Below, one piece after another: positions 12,901 through 24,194 of a DNA stretch of 64,000 bases. Origin of the DNA: Daedaleopsis sinensis (Eukaryota; Basidiomycota; Agaricomycetes; Polyporales; Polyporaceae). A program made the position numbers and the translations under genes. The notes beneath the pieces are model-generated. The model was not told the origin of the DNA. It did not search any database and saw only the letters and a list, made by a program, of their open reading frames with translations. The DNA lies in NCBI GenBank assembly GCA_033807695.1, contig CM066300.1:3658001-3722000 (forward strand), written 5' to 3'. The first letter of the stretch is position 1; every line of letters starts with the position of its first letter.

Positions 12901-15900
12901 GCACACTTTCTCCACGTCCCGCTCCAATGGTCGAATCACTGTCGGGATCGGATTTGGCCAAATCAGAGCTACCAGGAACAAGTTCCACAGGAGGTAGCAG
13001 TGCAGGTTCCCGCTCTGGGGTGATTGTTGCTTCAGTCGCGCTGAACTTCTCCATGGTAAGCGAAGACCCTTCCTTCTCCGTCGAAGTAGGCCTCTCCTCG
13101 GTTTGCCCAGACTCGGATTCCGAAGCTTCCGAAGCAGATGATACCGATGCGAAGGAGTCTCCGGTGACACGGCGCATCGATGGTAGGATAGGTAGGTGCT
13201 CCTCCACCTCTGAGACACTAGCAGCTGCGGTGCGATCGAAGTCGGGGATGTAGAGATCTCCTCTCTTCGGGAACATCGCCCTCACAGAGTTGAACGCGGT
13301 TCGGCGCCCCCCGTGGCTGCTCTTTTCCGAAGACGCTGATATGCGCATCTTTGGAAGACGATCGAAATCTTGCTGCCAGGCGACAATTCTATCTTGACGA
13401 TATGCGCGGACCTGGTTGAGAGCGAGGGTGTCGGTCGGAGACGTGTCCTTGTAGATCTGGTCAATGAGTTTCGCAATGTCGTCCTTCTCCCACTCTGCCT
13501 TGCTGATCAATGCGGCAATGTGCGAATTGAATAGCTCATCCATCTCTTCGTCGCCCGTCGACGCTTCGGAAGCCTCCCTTTGGAGTAGCTGCAAGTCGCC
13601 GATCAAGTCCATGTACCACTGAAGGTTCCGGCGGTGCAACCGTTGGTAGTCCGCATTCTTGATCTCGAGCTGTGTCTCCGGGCGAACACGAATGCGCATT
13701 GGAGGATACACCACCTCGTGTAGCACGATCGGGTCCGTCACAAAACGCACAGTCATGCCCTTGATCGCAAAGTAGCGGACGTGGTGCTGGTAGATGTTGT
13801 GCTGGCACCCTGCACCCTGCACGAGCTGGACGTCCGCGGGATAGAAGTGAAGCTCCAAGAATTTGGCGAATGAATACCGCTGCATTTCCTGCGAGACGGG
13901 GATGAACGGCGTCGCGGAACCGCACACTCGACAGGCGCTCCAGGTGATTATGGTATCGGGGGAGGGGAGCCAGTTAGTGCGGTTAATGATCTGTCCATCC
14001 CATTGTTCGACCGCAACGCAGAGGCGCGTTTCATTGTGCACATAGAATTTGCAATGTCGCGCCAACGGCTGGGTGCAGCTCTTGTTCTCGCAGATCGCCC
14101 TAGGATCTAAGAACTGCCTGAGCGTTTCTGTCACAGCGTTCTCGATGAACTGTCCGAGCGTGCAGTCGTTTTCTCCATAGAAAGTGATGTACTCCAGCTT
14201 GGGTGGAAAACAGGCACGATGCATCCCGAGTTCTTCCATAGGAAGGGTGAGCTCCCAAAGACTGATGCACTGGTACTTCTCCACCTGGAAGTCATCTGGA
14301 TTCTTGCGGAGGTACCACTCCCATATGCGGCGCTGCTCGGAATGCTGCCACTTGACATGATGATACTGGTTCTCTAAGGCGATGTCCTGTATTGTCTTGA
14401 GCTGTACCGCAGGCCGATCCAATGGGGTTCGAGGTAGAGGGGATGTCATGATCGCCTGTGCATATAGGCTGGGAGAAGCTGTAGGCGGAAGGTCGAAGTA
14501 GCCAGGCCGCTCGTCGAGCTTCGGGGTAACGCCGTCTTCTGTGGTGGGAGTCTTAGGTATATCCGGTGTTGGAAGGGACTCGATTTGGGCAGCAACATCG
14601 TCAGGGTCTGGCGTGGATGCCGTGACTTGGATCGTCGCCGAAGAATCCTCTGGTTTGTGCAAGGAACTGCCTCGCTCCTCTCGCTGGATAACTTCATCCT
14701 CCCATTCTCTCTTCACGCGCATTAGTTCGTCGTCAAGCTCCTTCATACGCCGCAAGGGATACGGCGGTGGGAACCTCAAGGTGGCCGAAACGGATATGAA
14801 GGTCTTGTGGTACGGCTCCAGGGACTCCTGGATTCGCCGCGAAAGTCGTATCTGTTCCGCATCCTCATCTGGAAGATCTTCGATGGAATGCTCCGTCGAG
14901 GTCTGCACGGGGTACTCAATAATAGCAAAGGTATGCGCCGCGGAGGATCCAGACACTGCCATAGGTGTGGTGGCGTTGGATGAGTATGGAGGAGGGGTGG
15001 CGTCCATAGTCAGCGGCGGGAGGGTTATGACGGAGTCCTTCCAGAGATGTGTCTCCAGCTTCAGATTCCGGACAATGAACGCAAGGAATCGGGTTACTTT
15101 CTTGATACGTCGTAGGACTTCAATATCGCCGCCACGAAGTAGAATCGTGCACCCCATCTCGCTATTGCAGCCTTCGAACCGCATGTATGTCTTGCGTCGG
15201 CCCGGGATTAATGGATGGTCAAAGGTCTGCAGGCGAAAGCGAGCACAATGTCCCAGACGCGGCTCCAACGCGAGCTTGTCCATCGATGAGAAGACATCGC
15301 CCTGCGTCATCCGGGACACGAACTGCACAGCGGATGGATTGACCGCTCGTGCGACCGCTATCTTACGCTCCGCAAGCGCATCCAGAGCGAGTCGAGAGAC
15401 GGACTTCTCCGCGAGGACGACATGCGGTCGCAAAGCCGCGATTCGGCTCGCTAGGTTCCCAAGGTACTCCTTCTCCTGGCGGAAGATTTGTCCGAAGTGC
15501 ATATACTGGCCCTCGACACGGTGGAACTCCAAAGGAAAGGTGACCAGCATGACACGCGGATTCCGTAGATTCCGAGACATCTGTTTATGTGCAACGTTCT
15601 TCGTGATAACTGCGCCATCCACATACTCGGAATCCTTCGGTGCTCCACCAGGGATCTTCTTGATCTTCACGTAACGACGAACGTCCATGTCGGCACCCTG
15701 GCGGTGGGGATGAGCCGTGAATGTTAGCTCGCGAGCAATCTGCAATGCAAGTTTGAGCAGAGTCTCCTCCCACTCGCGGACATTGGGAATATCTTCTGCT
15801 GTGAGCATTTGTCGAAGCATGATACGGAGGTGGAACATTGAGATTAGATTGAGCTCTTGCGCATAGCTGCGCCATGACATCAGCAAGGATGAGGTTGATT

Positions 15901-17493
15901 GGAGTAAGGACTAAACGCACGCAGTGCTTTCCCGTCTAGTGCGCCATCCCGGTTCACCAAACGCAGTTGCACTGAAAATCTCGCCGAGACGGCTCTGTAC
16001 ACGACTACGGATGAATGGAGGAGATGCATCAAAGTCTCCGTAAGAGTTGAAGCGCGAACGTAGTACACCAGGGCTCTCGGCGGAGAAAGGTTGTTCAGGA
16101 GAGCTGATTGGGAACTGCACAGTACTGGTAGCACCATCTGCATTCACCGGGACAGTCACCGGGAATTCGATAGGCGTTCTGGAGTCTGCACCTCTCGGAG
16201 AGTCGGCCTGCTGGTATTTGGGCACCATGGATATGGAATCTTTGTCCTCCTCGGTCAGCGCCCTGCGGAATGGAACAGGATTCTCCCGGATGAACCTGGA
16301 GGGAGACCCAAAACCATCCAGCGGGGTGATAGGACGAGACCCGAACCCGCTATCCTCAGATCCCGAGCGAGCTCTCTTCGTCTCAGCTATAGAGAACAGG
16401 TTGAATGGCTCGTCGGTACGGCCAAACATCTGGGAAGCGGCGAACGGAGACTGCGAATGTGCGGATAGGTTGAAGGAGCGCGATTCGATGCCAAACTGAT
16501 GGGCTGCAAAAGGGGACGTCATAGAAGTCATGATAGATCGTCTGTCGTCTTCGTCCTCATCATCGTCTACCTTGGCGAGCTTCTCCAAGCACAAGTTGCA
16601 GACTCTAACCATTCCGTCTTGTCCAAAGCGGGTCCCTTTGATGATATTGGAGGCGCAGCGGGAGCAGAATATCTGACCTTCACTCATCTTCAGCAACGCA
16701 GTGAACTTACAGGGACGAAGATATTCTGCGTACCACATATCCGACAATGGTGCTTCCGCCTCCAAGTCGTGAAGACACTCTTGCAGTCATAACACTCCTT
16801 GCACAGCTCATCGTCCATCCAGTACTCGCGGGAAAGGCCTATATTAAGACTCAATTAAGACAAAGGGGTTATGTCTTGAAGTTACAAACCTTCACCGCGA
16901 ATTCTGCGGATAACTTTGGAGACCGACGCTGACCGACGCAAGCTCACATTGGTACGAATACTCCTAGCGTCGCTATCTTGGATAGGAAAGCCGGGTATAG
17001 CATATCCACCACCGTCTGGTCCATCGGCTCCATAGGAACCTCCGCGGGACGGCGGACGATCGTACTCTCCATCATAAGACGGCGTTTCTGACACAACGGG
17101 TGTGAGGGACACCAGCGGTGGTGCCGGATTGGATGCAATGATGTTGAAAGGGATAGATCTTTCTCCGCCGGACTTATTAGACTGATTGGAGTTGGAATAC
17201 TGGAGTGATGGTCGCCGCTGCTCTGGTGCAGCCCTCTCGGGCGCTGTGCTTGGGTATGCTGGGGGCGCAGAGGGACCCGCGGATGATAAAGGTGCGGAAA
17301 GGGTATTCTTGACCTTGGAGAAGAGGGAAGATACTAGTGCATACGAAGACTGGTCGTGTTCGTCCTCCTCCGAGAAGGGATTGAAGGAGGTTAGGCTGGT
17401 GACATCGTCGACTATCTTGGTGCTACTCCGGGACCTGGAGGAGTGCGCACTCTGAGCAGGATTTGAGGAGATGGAGTCCGTAGAGGAGTCCAT
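9948..17493 (-). CDS. FAB1: Phosphatidylinositol-3-phosphate 5-kinase Fab1/PIKfyve
   Basis: Fab1 makes PI(3,5)P2 on vacuole and endosome membranes and controls vacuole size and retrograde traffic. The start at 17493 ([14 protein letters not shown]) is followed by a disordered region. A FYVE zinc finger lies at about 16830-16560, with [23 protein letters not shown], split by an intron before [13 protein letters not shown] long Cpn60/TCP1-like and Cys-rich region occupies one large exon (12824-15886). A disordered linker leads to the C-terminal PIPK domain (about 11460-9948): [14 protein letters not shown], then FGCYKITF, the [12 protein letters not shown] motif near 10620-10580 and [13 protein letters not shown] near 10360. 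After one last intron it ends [20 protein letters not shown] and a short tail, stop at 9948. The domain order and 7.5 kb span suit a full-length family member. It diverges from CSN2 across about 300 bases. Confidence 0.93.
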
Positions 17494-17800
17494 GGCAGTA
17501 TGGCGGCAAGGATCATGAGACCGATGAGGACATGAAGTTGGTGGAGGAGCTTGGAGGAGCCTCGCTAAAGTAGTAGCTGACGTCCGAGTCTGACGCGATC
17601 TCTCAAAGCTCCCACATATTCCCATATCTGGACAACGCGTCAATCACGCGACGCAAGCTGCAGTGTATGTACATATATGATACAGTCGCTTGCGCAAGTC
17701 CTCGCGTGCCTTCACTTGGTTTGTGCCACTTCCTCAGCTCACGGTCCTCTCTCGTCTATCTCGTCCCTGATCTCCACTACTGTAACATATCTGACCAGCC
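17494..17800. promoter_or_regulatory. Shared upstream region of FAB1 (-) and CSN2 (+)
   Basis: About 300 bases between two divergent start codons must contain both promoters and 5' leaders. I see pyrimidine-rich stretches close to the CSN2 start and a TATATGAT sequence near 17676-17683, but cannot define elements further. Confidence 0.4.
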
Positions 17801-19820
17801 ATGGATGATGACGATGCCGATTACATGCAAGGCAGCGATGACGAGGTCATTCAACCACCCGAGGACCGATATTAGTGTCGCTCATCACAGCATATCGCAG
17901 GATTTCGGCTTCGAGTACTCCGATGAAGGAAGCAACGATGGGGATAGCGCAGATGCTGAGAACATGTACTATACGGCAAAGTGTGAGTCCAATATTCCGC
18001 CTCCTTGACACTGTGGCGTGAACTCAGCCGATACAGCCAAGAAAGAGGATAACCCAGAACAGGCACTGAAGGAGTTCCGTGCGATCGTAGATAAAGAAGA
18101 GGAGAAAGGAGACTGGTATGCTTGATCATGTCTACCAGAATATGTTGAGGCCTGACGTAGGGCCACAGGGGATTCAAGGCGTTGAAACAGTCGACGAAAC
18201 TGCTCTTCCTCGTATTGCGCAGACCAGGGGATGCTCTGAAGACTTATACGGAGCTGTTATCATATACCAAGTCTGCTGTCACCCGCAACTATGCTGAGAA
18301 GACCATCAACAGTATCTTGGACTATGTTGGCGGTGGTAAGAGCGGTCCGGTAGAAGTCAAGATTCTCGAGCAGTTCTATGAGGCAACCAAGGCTGCTCTT
18401 GCAGAAGCCAGGAATGATGTCAGCGATTCATTATTCCATGTTTCACTGTGAGTCCTGAAGTATGGTCACTAGCGATTATCAGCGAAGACGAACCTCAAGC
18501 TCGCCAAATTGTGGCTCGACCGGAAGGAGTACAGTCGTTTGCAGAAGGTTCGGAGAATTATTACGGCTTGATGATACTACGATCTCAAACTTTGATGACC
18601 AGGTCTTGCAAGAGTTGTATCGGTCGACCCTTGGTGAAAACGCAGAGGACCAGGCTCAGAAAGGTACCCAACTATTGGAGATCTATGCGCTTGAGATTCA
18701 GATGCATAACGAGAGGAAGAACTACAAGAAGCTCAAGGTTATTATTTCCGAGCACTCTTCGTTGCACATAGTCATTGATCGACCTATGCTATGTCGATAG
18801 GAGATCTACAACGCGTCGAACGCCGTACGGTCCGCAATCCCTCATCCTCGAATCATGGGGGTAATCAAAGAATGTGGCGGCAAGATGTGGATGGGTGAAC
18901 GTATGTGGGATCTGGTATAGTCCTATGTCTTTGAACTCATGTGCTGCGCAGGTCAATGGAACCGAGCTAGTGAAGACTTCTTTGACTCCTTCAAGAACTA
19001 CGACGAAGCTGGTTCTCCTCAGCGAATACAAGTGTTGAAGTATCTCGTACTTGCAAACATGCTGACGGGTAGCGAGGTCAATCCCTTTGACAGTCAAGAG
19101 ACAAAGCCGTGAGTTGTCCTGGATGCGACGTTGCCTCTCGTCCTACTGATTGTCCTGGATAGCTACAAGAACGACCCGCAGATCAAGGCAATGACAGATC
19201 TTGTAGATGCGTATCAACGCCGTGAGGTGCATGCTGCCGAGAAGATTCTTAAGGGTGAGCGATGTCTTGTGGTTACAAGCAATCTTTTGCTCAACATTGT
19301 CGCAGACAACAAGGCTACTATCATGGACGATTCCTTCATTAAATCGTACATCGGCGAGCTCCTACGCAGTCTGCGCACACAATATCTCATCGACCTCATC
19401 AAGCCGTATACTCGTCTCGAGTTGGCGTTCCTAGCGAAGGTTTGAGTCACACTGGTTCATTGCGTGTCAAGGCTCACACTGCGTACTAGCAACTGAATGT
19501 CGACACTGAAGAAGTAGAGGAACTACTTATCGGCTTGATCCTTGAGGGCCGGATTGAGGGCCGGATTGATCAAGTGGCCATGCGTCTTGAGCTCGAGTCT
19601 AAGTACGTGGTTCGCCAGTCGAGTTATCTGTTTCGGAATCTAACAGAACCAACATGCGCACTCTAGGCATAGTTTGCAGAAGAAGCGATACGGTGCTCTG
19701 GACAAATGGACCGCTGTACTTGAATCGATCCACTCTACCGTCATTGGCAAGAATCACAGTGGTGCGCGAGGAGACTATGGTTTCGGTATGTCAGAGGGTT
19801 TCGGTCCAGACAGGTGGTGA
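17801..19820 (+). CDS. CSN2: COP9 signalosome complex subunit 2
   Basis: CSN2 is the PCI-domain scaffold subunit of the COP9 signalosome, which removes Nedd8 from cullins. The protein starts [15 protein letters not shown] and, after an intron (about 17846-17900), continues [15 protein letters not shown], the usual acidic CSN2 N-terminus. Next comes [15 protein letters not shown] and [20 protein letters not shown]. Later exons encode helical repeats ([20 protein letters not shown]) and the PCI winged-helix part ([20 protein letters not shown]). It ends [20 protein letters not shown] and a Gly-rich tail with stop at 19818-19820. At least eight short introns split it. A GTATGT close to the end could be an extra donor, so the last few residues are less certain. 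It converges with the mL40 gene. Confidence 0.9.
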
Positions 19821-20117
19821 GACTGTACCCCTCTACCCTTTCCGTCTTGTGCTTTCGATTACATCCAATCTGTATCATCACACCCTCACACAATTCTGTA
19901 CATGTTCGTCGTTGGTCATTGGATGGAGACACCCCGAAGGCATAATCAACGCAATGAGTATGAGACATGCGTGAAGTATGAGTTCTGTATGATACTTAAA
20001 GGATACTAAAAGACAGGCGACTGGCCACGGCCTGCGAGCACGCAGGAATGGTGTCTAGGGGGTGTGCCGTCAGTGCCTTAGTACCCTCCTAAAAAGAGGG
20101 GAGACTGTTCACCGTGA
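19821..20117. other. 3' spacer between convergent CSN2 and mL40
   Basis: About 300 bases between two convergent stops hold both 3' UTRs. I see no open frame of interest and no clear repeat. Confidence 0.4.
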
Positions 20118-20681
20118 TTATGAGGTGCGCACGATAGGCGTGAAGTCATAGATCCAACCGTTCCTCGGTGGTGTATCGGTCGGCATGCGCAGTTCCCTCG
20201 GGAACAAGCCCCGTATCCTCGCCTCAACTGCCTTCTTCTCCGGGCCCTTCAATCTCTTCATGAGGTCCATCTCCGCCGCACTCCTCGCTCTTGGATCCTC
20301 CTCCTTGTTCGCCTCCGCGTACAGTCTAGGGGAGACCTGACGCAGGGTCTCCATCGCGTTGCGCACAGACTCGAACTTGCGTTTGACCTCCGCCGCACGC
20401 GCGCGGCGGACGTGTCGCTGGTGCAGGAACCATGCGCGTTCGATCGTCTCGTGTGCCTGTACGGAGGGTATGGCTCTCTGCAGCCGCCGTCCGACGTCTG
20501 GACGCCAAGTGCCAACGGGCGAAGGCCGGTTGCGAATGTTCGACGGGTAGAGGGCGCGGCGGATGATGTCGTTCTTCGGGTCGCCGCCTGACTCTTGCCT
20601 GCCGGCGTATCGCACGGACGTGTGTGACACACGCAGGGAGAGCTTTTGTTTGCTGAGACTAGCAAGCAGCGAGGACGACAT
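20118..20681 (-). CDS. Mitochondrial large ribosomal subunit protein mL40 (MRPL28 type)
   Basis: This single-exon gene gives about 187 residues. The first 25 or so (MSSSLLASLSKQKLSLRVSH) are basic, Ser-rich and free of acidic residues, as in a mitochondrial presequence. The core has SPVGTWRPDVGRRLQRAIPS, a helical basic stretch (ERAWFLHQRHVRRARAAEVK), YAEANKEEDPRAR, and a C-terminal LFPRELRMPTDTPPRNGW motif. This layout matches fungal mL40/Mrpl28, a component of the 54S mitoribosome. I assign it by overall pattern, so the exact subunit is somewhat less certain than the mitoribosomal class. It neighbours two other mitoribosome genes at 22.9-26.4 kb. Confidence 0.75.
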   Translation of the reverse strand: MSSSLLASLSKQKLSLRVSHTSVRYAGRQESGGDPKNDIIRRALYPSNIRNRPSPVGTWRPDVGRRLQRAIPSVQAHETIERAWFLHQRHVRRARAAEVKRKFESVRNAMETLRQVSPRLYAEANKEEDPRARSAAEMDLMKRLKGPEKKAVEARIRGLFPRELRMPTDTPPRNGWIYDFTPIVRTS

Positions 20682-22883
20682 CGGGTCAGGAGCGGAAGAG
20701 ATGGGTGTCGATGTGGAGGTCGACTTTGAGCACTGCTGGCGCGTCGGCGCGTCGGAGGGATTTCATGGGCGCCTGGAACGCGCCAATTGGAGGAGGGCGG
20801 CTCCGGGGCGGGTTAGCCGTATTTGCAACTTGAACCTTCGTCCTAATAGTAACTGTAAGTATGATGTTCGTCTGCCTTCTCTCAGCCCGGCTTGGTTGCG
20901 CCAGATATTCTGTGTTTCTACTCCAATGCCCGGGATACGGCCTGTTATCTCATAGCATCGTCCATCAAGCTCAGCAAGAAACACCATATGAGGCACCGCG
21001 TCCACTTGTCACAGCGCCCAGGTTTATTATCCGGTTTGCTTAGTTTGAGGAGCTGCCGGACGATACAGAAGACCCAAAAAATAGACCCGACAAGTATTCT
21101 TCTTGTGAGCGTTAGCTCATCCCACAGGCCTAGCTCTAACCGGCTTACAGGCTGTCATTTTCGGGTTGACCAGTATGCACGAGACCCTTTTCATCAGTAC
21201 GTGGCACTAACTGCCTGTCTCTGCGCGGAGTGTAGCATGGTATGTCTTCTAGAGGCCCTCTGGATTGGAAGGATACTAAAATCGGCTTTCTGGGTCTATC
21301 TGACCGCTAATAGCATGGAAAATCCAGGAATAGGCCTGTTCCTCTCCCAACTGTGCACGCCGTCCTCAGGCTGCGAATAGGATGCTCTCCGGACACGCCG
21401 CTTCGGTGAGCCCTACCGATATGAAATTTTGCGCTCAGAGAAGCTCGCAAGCAACCCACGGCTCAGGCCCATGAGAATAAGCCCCGCATGTTCATGCCGG
21501 AGCGCAGGCTGTCCTTGGGCCCGCTGTTGCGGGTCGCCGTTCCTCGGGTCCCGATGCTCGTCCGAATCCACAGAACTCTGGGCTCTGTTGATACGTACAA
21601 GCTTCGGAGACAATGCCGCTGTCCGTGAGGTCATAAGGGGGATCCGAGGGCGCCTTGTGCTCCCATGCATTGTGACGTCCCTCCGCCCACCCGTTCGGCC
21701 TCGCACCCCTTCAAACATTTTTGGCAATAGGGGTGTAGACCCTTGATATATATGCACAGGCCTCTTCATATGGCACTAATCTGATCGTAGAAACAGTGAA
21801 ACAGCATAGACACATTGTACACGCCCTTCGATACGCGCTGTCGGCGGCTTTTGTGGTCGATGTCGATGAGCCCCCCGAGTCAGGGGGAGTGGCAAGCCCG
21901 ATCATAAGGAGTCTTTCCCGAGGAGTGCTACTCATAGCCGCCTCACAGCAACAGGTACAATCAGTTCTGACCGGTGAACTGACCCCGCTCGACCGGTCAA
22001 GAGGATGTACGGAATGGGTATTTCAATAGGGACGGTCACCGCATCATGTCAACTTCCTGAAAGGTGCTCCCCCGCTCGCTGTCCTGTGTGTGGCTTAGGA
22101 CGCTCAATTGTCCTGACAGTGATACCTTATGCAAGATTTCCATTGGTCGAACGTTTCTTGTCGAACATTAGGACCGTCTGAGGTTATACGATAAGGACAG
22201 GGCAAATGAACGGCCGGAGCAACAGGTGGTCGTACTAGTGCATGGCGATATGTCAGCTAACACTCTACATCTTGTAGCAACGTCCTCTCCCTCGTAACGA
22301 GGTACCATCTGGCCTACTCAGACGGGCGTGAATGCAACCATTTTGTCTCTGCCCAGATGGACTGCATCTAGCCTTTCATTCAAGTTTCCCGACTCCCTTG
22401 TCTATCTAACTGCTTGACTGTGGTGAGTTGAAATGCGGAGAGTCCGCGGGACATGTCAGCGGAGGATGCACGTAGTCAATGATAGTTCCGGTAGGGCCGC
22501 TTGCTGAGCATTGTTATCGGTGGTCTTTGAGCCAACAGCCGACAGAAATGCTTCATCGAATTTCAGCACCCACTGCCACCTTTGACCGGCGCTCCTGACG
22601 TGGCGACCGTAGCAGTAGCTGCATTTCTGCCGGTGATCGGTTGATAAATGAGACCATAGTAATAGTGAGCAGTTCTAGTAAATACCTGATGTTATGAGGG
22701 ACTTGGGGTGAATGAATGAGGTAGAAAGTAACTGAAGAGAGGGAAGGTAAACAGTAAACCATGCTGGCGCTTCACCTCGGCGAACCTCGCCGTCGGCTTT
22801 CAGTTCCCTTTCTCGGAAAGAAACGGTGAGCAAGAGGTTGTAATAGCGCTCGTTGCGTCCATCTCGCGCAGACCACCGTCCAA
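20682..22883. other. 2.2 kb without a recognisable gene
   Basis: This stretch lies upstream of both mL40 (-) and uL1m (+). Short open frames occur on both strands, including a minus-strand one of about 80 codons at 20763-21005, but none resembles a protein I know and none has convincing splice structure. It may hold decayed mobile DNA; I see no terminal repeats or transposase motifs. Confidence 0.4.
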
Positions 22884-24040
22884 ATGTCCCTCTCCATTCT
22901 GCAGCTCGCTGCTCGCTGCCGACAATGTAGCGGAACCGCTCAACTGCTGGTATGTAAAGGTTTGTGTCCCTGATACCGCGAAATGACAATGTGCATACGT
23001 AGCGGCAGCCACCTCACCGGCAGTTTCACTACACTCCTGCAATCTTGGCTCGTCGCGAGAAGAAACTTCCGACCCTGTCGAAGAAGCAACTTGCTGCAAA
23101 GGAACGGAAGAGAGCCAAGAAGGCCCCGAAAAACATCTACGACGGCGAGAAGATGACCTTGTCTAATGCTATCGAGGTCTTGAGGGTACGTCGCGTATTC
23201 TTCCACACCCTCGACCGCATTCAGGTTAAGATGGTGGACATATCAAGGCTGTCGAAGTTGCCGCTCCAAATGCGACGTATGAGCTTGTAGTCAAGACGGA
23301 GATGGGCAAAGGGTCCACCATACCTAAGGGTCGATTCAACTTGCCTCGAGAGACCAAATCCCAAACCAAGGATCGCATCTTAGTGCTCGCGGAGGGCAGG
23401 CAGGCAGAAGAGGCCAAGAAGGCCGGCGCGGACATTGTCGGCGGTCTCGAGCTCGTGGAGGGTGTACGTTTCTTCTCGCCTTTCGTCAATTGCACACAGT
23501 GACGCATGGTACCTTCGTGAAACAGATCATTAGCGGCCGATACCAAGCCACGCTGTTTCTATGCAGTCGTTCGTTGATCCGACCAATTACACCTAGGCTA
23601 GGTCGTGTACTTGGTCCTCGAGGTCTCATGCCGTCAGAGCGCAGGGGTACTGTGACAGACGATATCTCAGGGTACATCCGGAGGCTGAAGGGCACGAGCG
23701 AGTGGAAGGGTGACAAAGAAGGAACTATACGTCAACCTATTGCCAAGGTGAGTAGCATAGCTCTGAGCATTCGTACATTCTCTCAGTCGTCGTCAGATGA
23801 ACTTCCCCGTGTCTGACGTCGCCAAAAACGTCCGTTACTTCCTTGGTGTTGTGAAGCGTGCGACAGGCAATGTTCGGGATCCTCTGGCGGATGCAAACAA
23901 GAAGGAAGCAAGCCAGAAGCCAGGTTAGTTGGAATACTTTTCATCCTGTACCTGACTTACCATCATTCACAGTCAATGCAATCACCCGTGTTCTCCTGAG
24001 CACTCGTCAAGGACCGAGCATACAGATCGCAGACGCTTAG
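22884..24040 (+). CDS. MRPL1: Mitochondrial large ribosomal subunit protein uL1m
   Basis: uL1m forms the L1 stalk of the mitoribosome, which helps release E-site tRNA. I place the start at 22884: a 66-base first exon (MSLSILQLAARCRQCSG...) joins at 23003 after an intron with GTATGT donor and TAG acceptor. This gives RQPPHRQFHYTPAILARREK, a typical fungal presequence and cleavage region. The L1 body follows: KNIYDGEKMTLSNAIEVLR, then AVEVAAPNATYELVVKTEMG, KGRFNLPRE, ADIVGGLELVEG, SLIRPITPRLGRVLGPRGLM, PVSDVAKNVRYFLGVVKRAT and a C-terminal ITRVLLSTRQGPSIQIADA. PRLGRVLGPRGLMPS is the L1 signature. I infer five introns. It ends 155 bases from the convergent Rsm22 stop. Confidence 0.9.
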
Positions 24041-24194
24041 AGCTAGCTTTTGATTGCTGTACTATACACCTCCTAATAGTAATGCTCTCCTCCCGCAATC
24101 GCAAGTCGTGGATCAATATGAATGGGCGCGGTGTTGCGGTCGTATTATAGGAGTTATCTAATCTACGTGATATGACCTATGGTGGGAGCAACGT

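Noticed and set aside
15170..15190. TTCGAACC string, reverse complement of a tRNA T-loop
   Set aside because: It is coding sequence of FAB1 (MRFEGCN) with no cloverleaf around it.
13536..15674. Long plus-strand and alternate minus-strand open frames over FAB1
   Set aside because: They are frame shadows of the large FAB1 exon; composition and lack of known motifs give no independent support.
19541..19570. Direct repeat GAGGGCCGGATT in CSN2 as a possible duplication error
   Set aside because: It encodes [11 protein letters not shown], which fits the conserved PCI region of CSN2, so it is ordinary coding sequence.
20682..22883. Possible transposon remnant upstream of mL40
   Set aside because: No transposase, reverse transcriptase or integrase motif, no terminal repeat and no target-site duplication could be seen.
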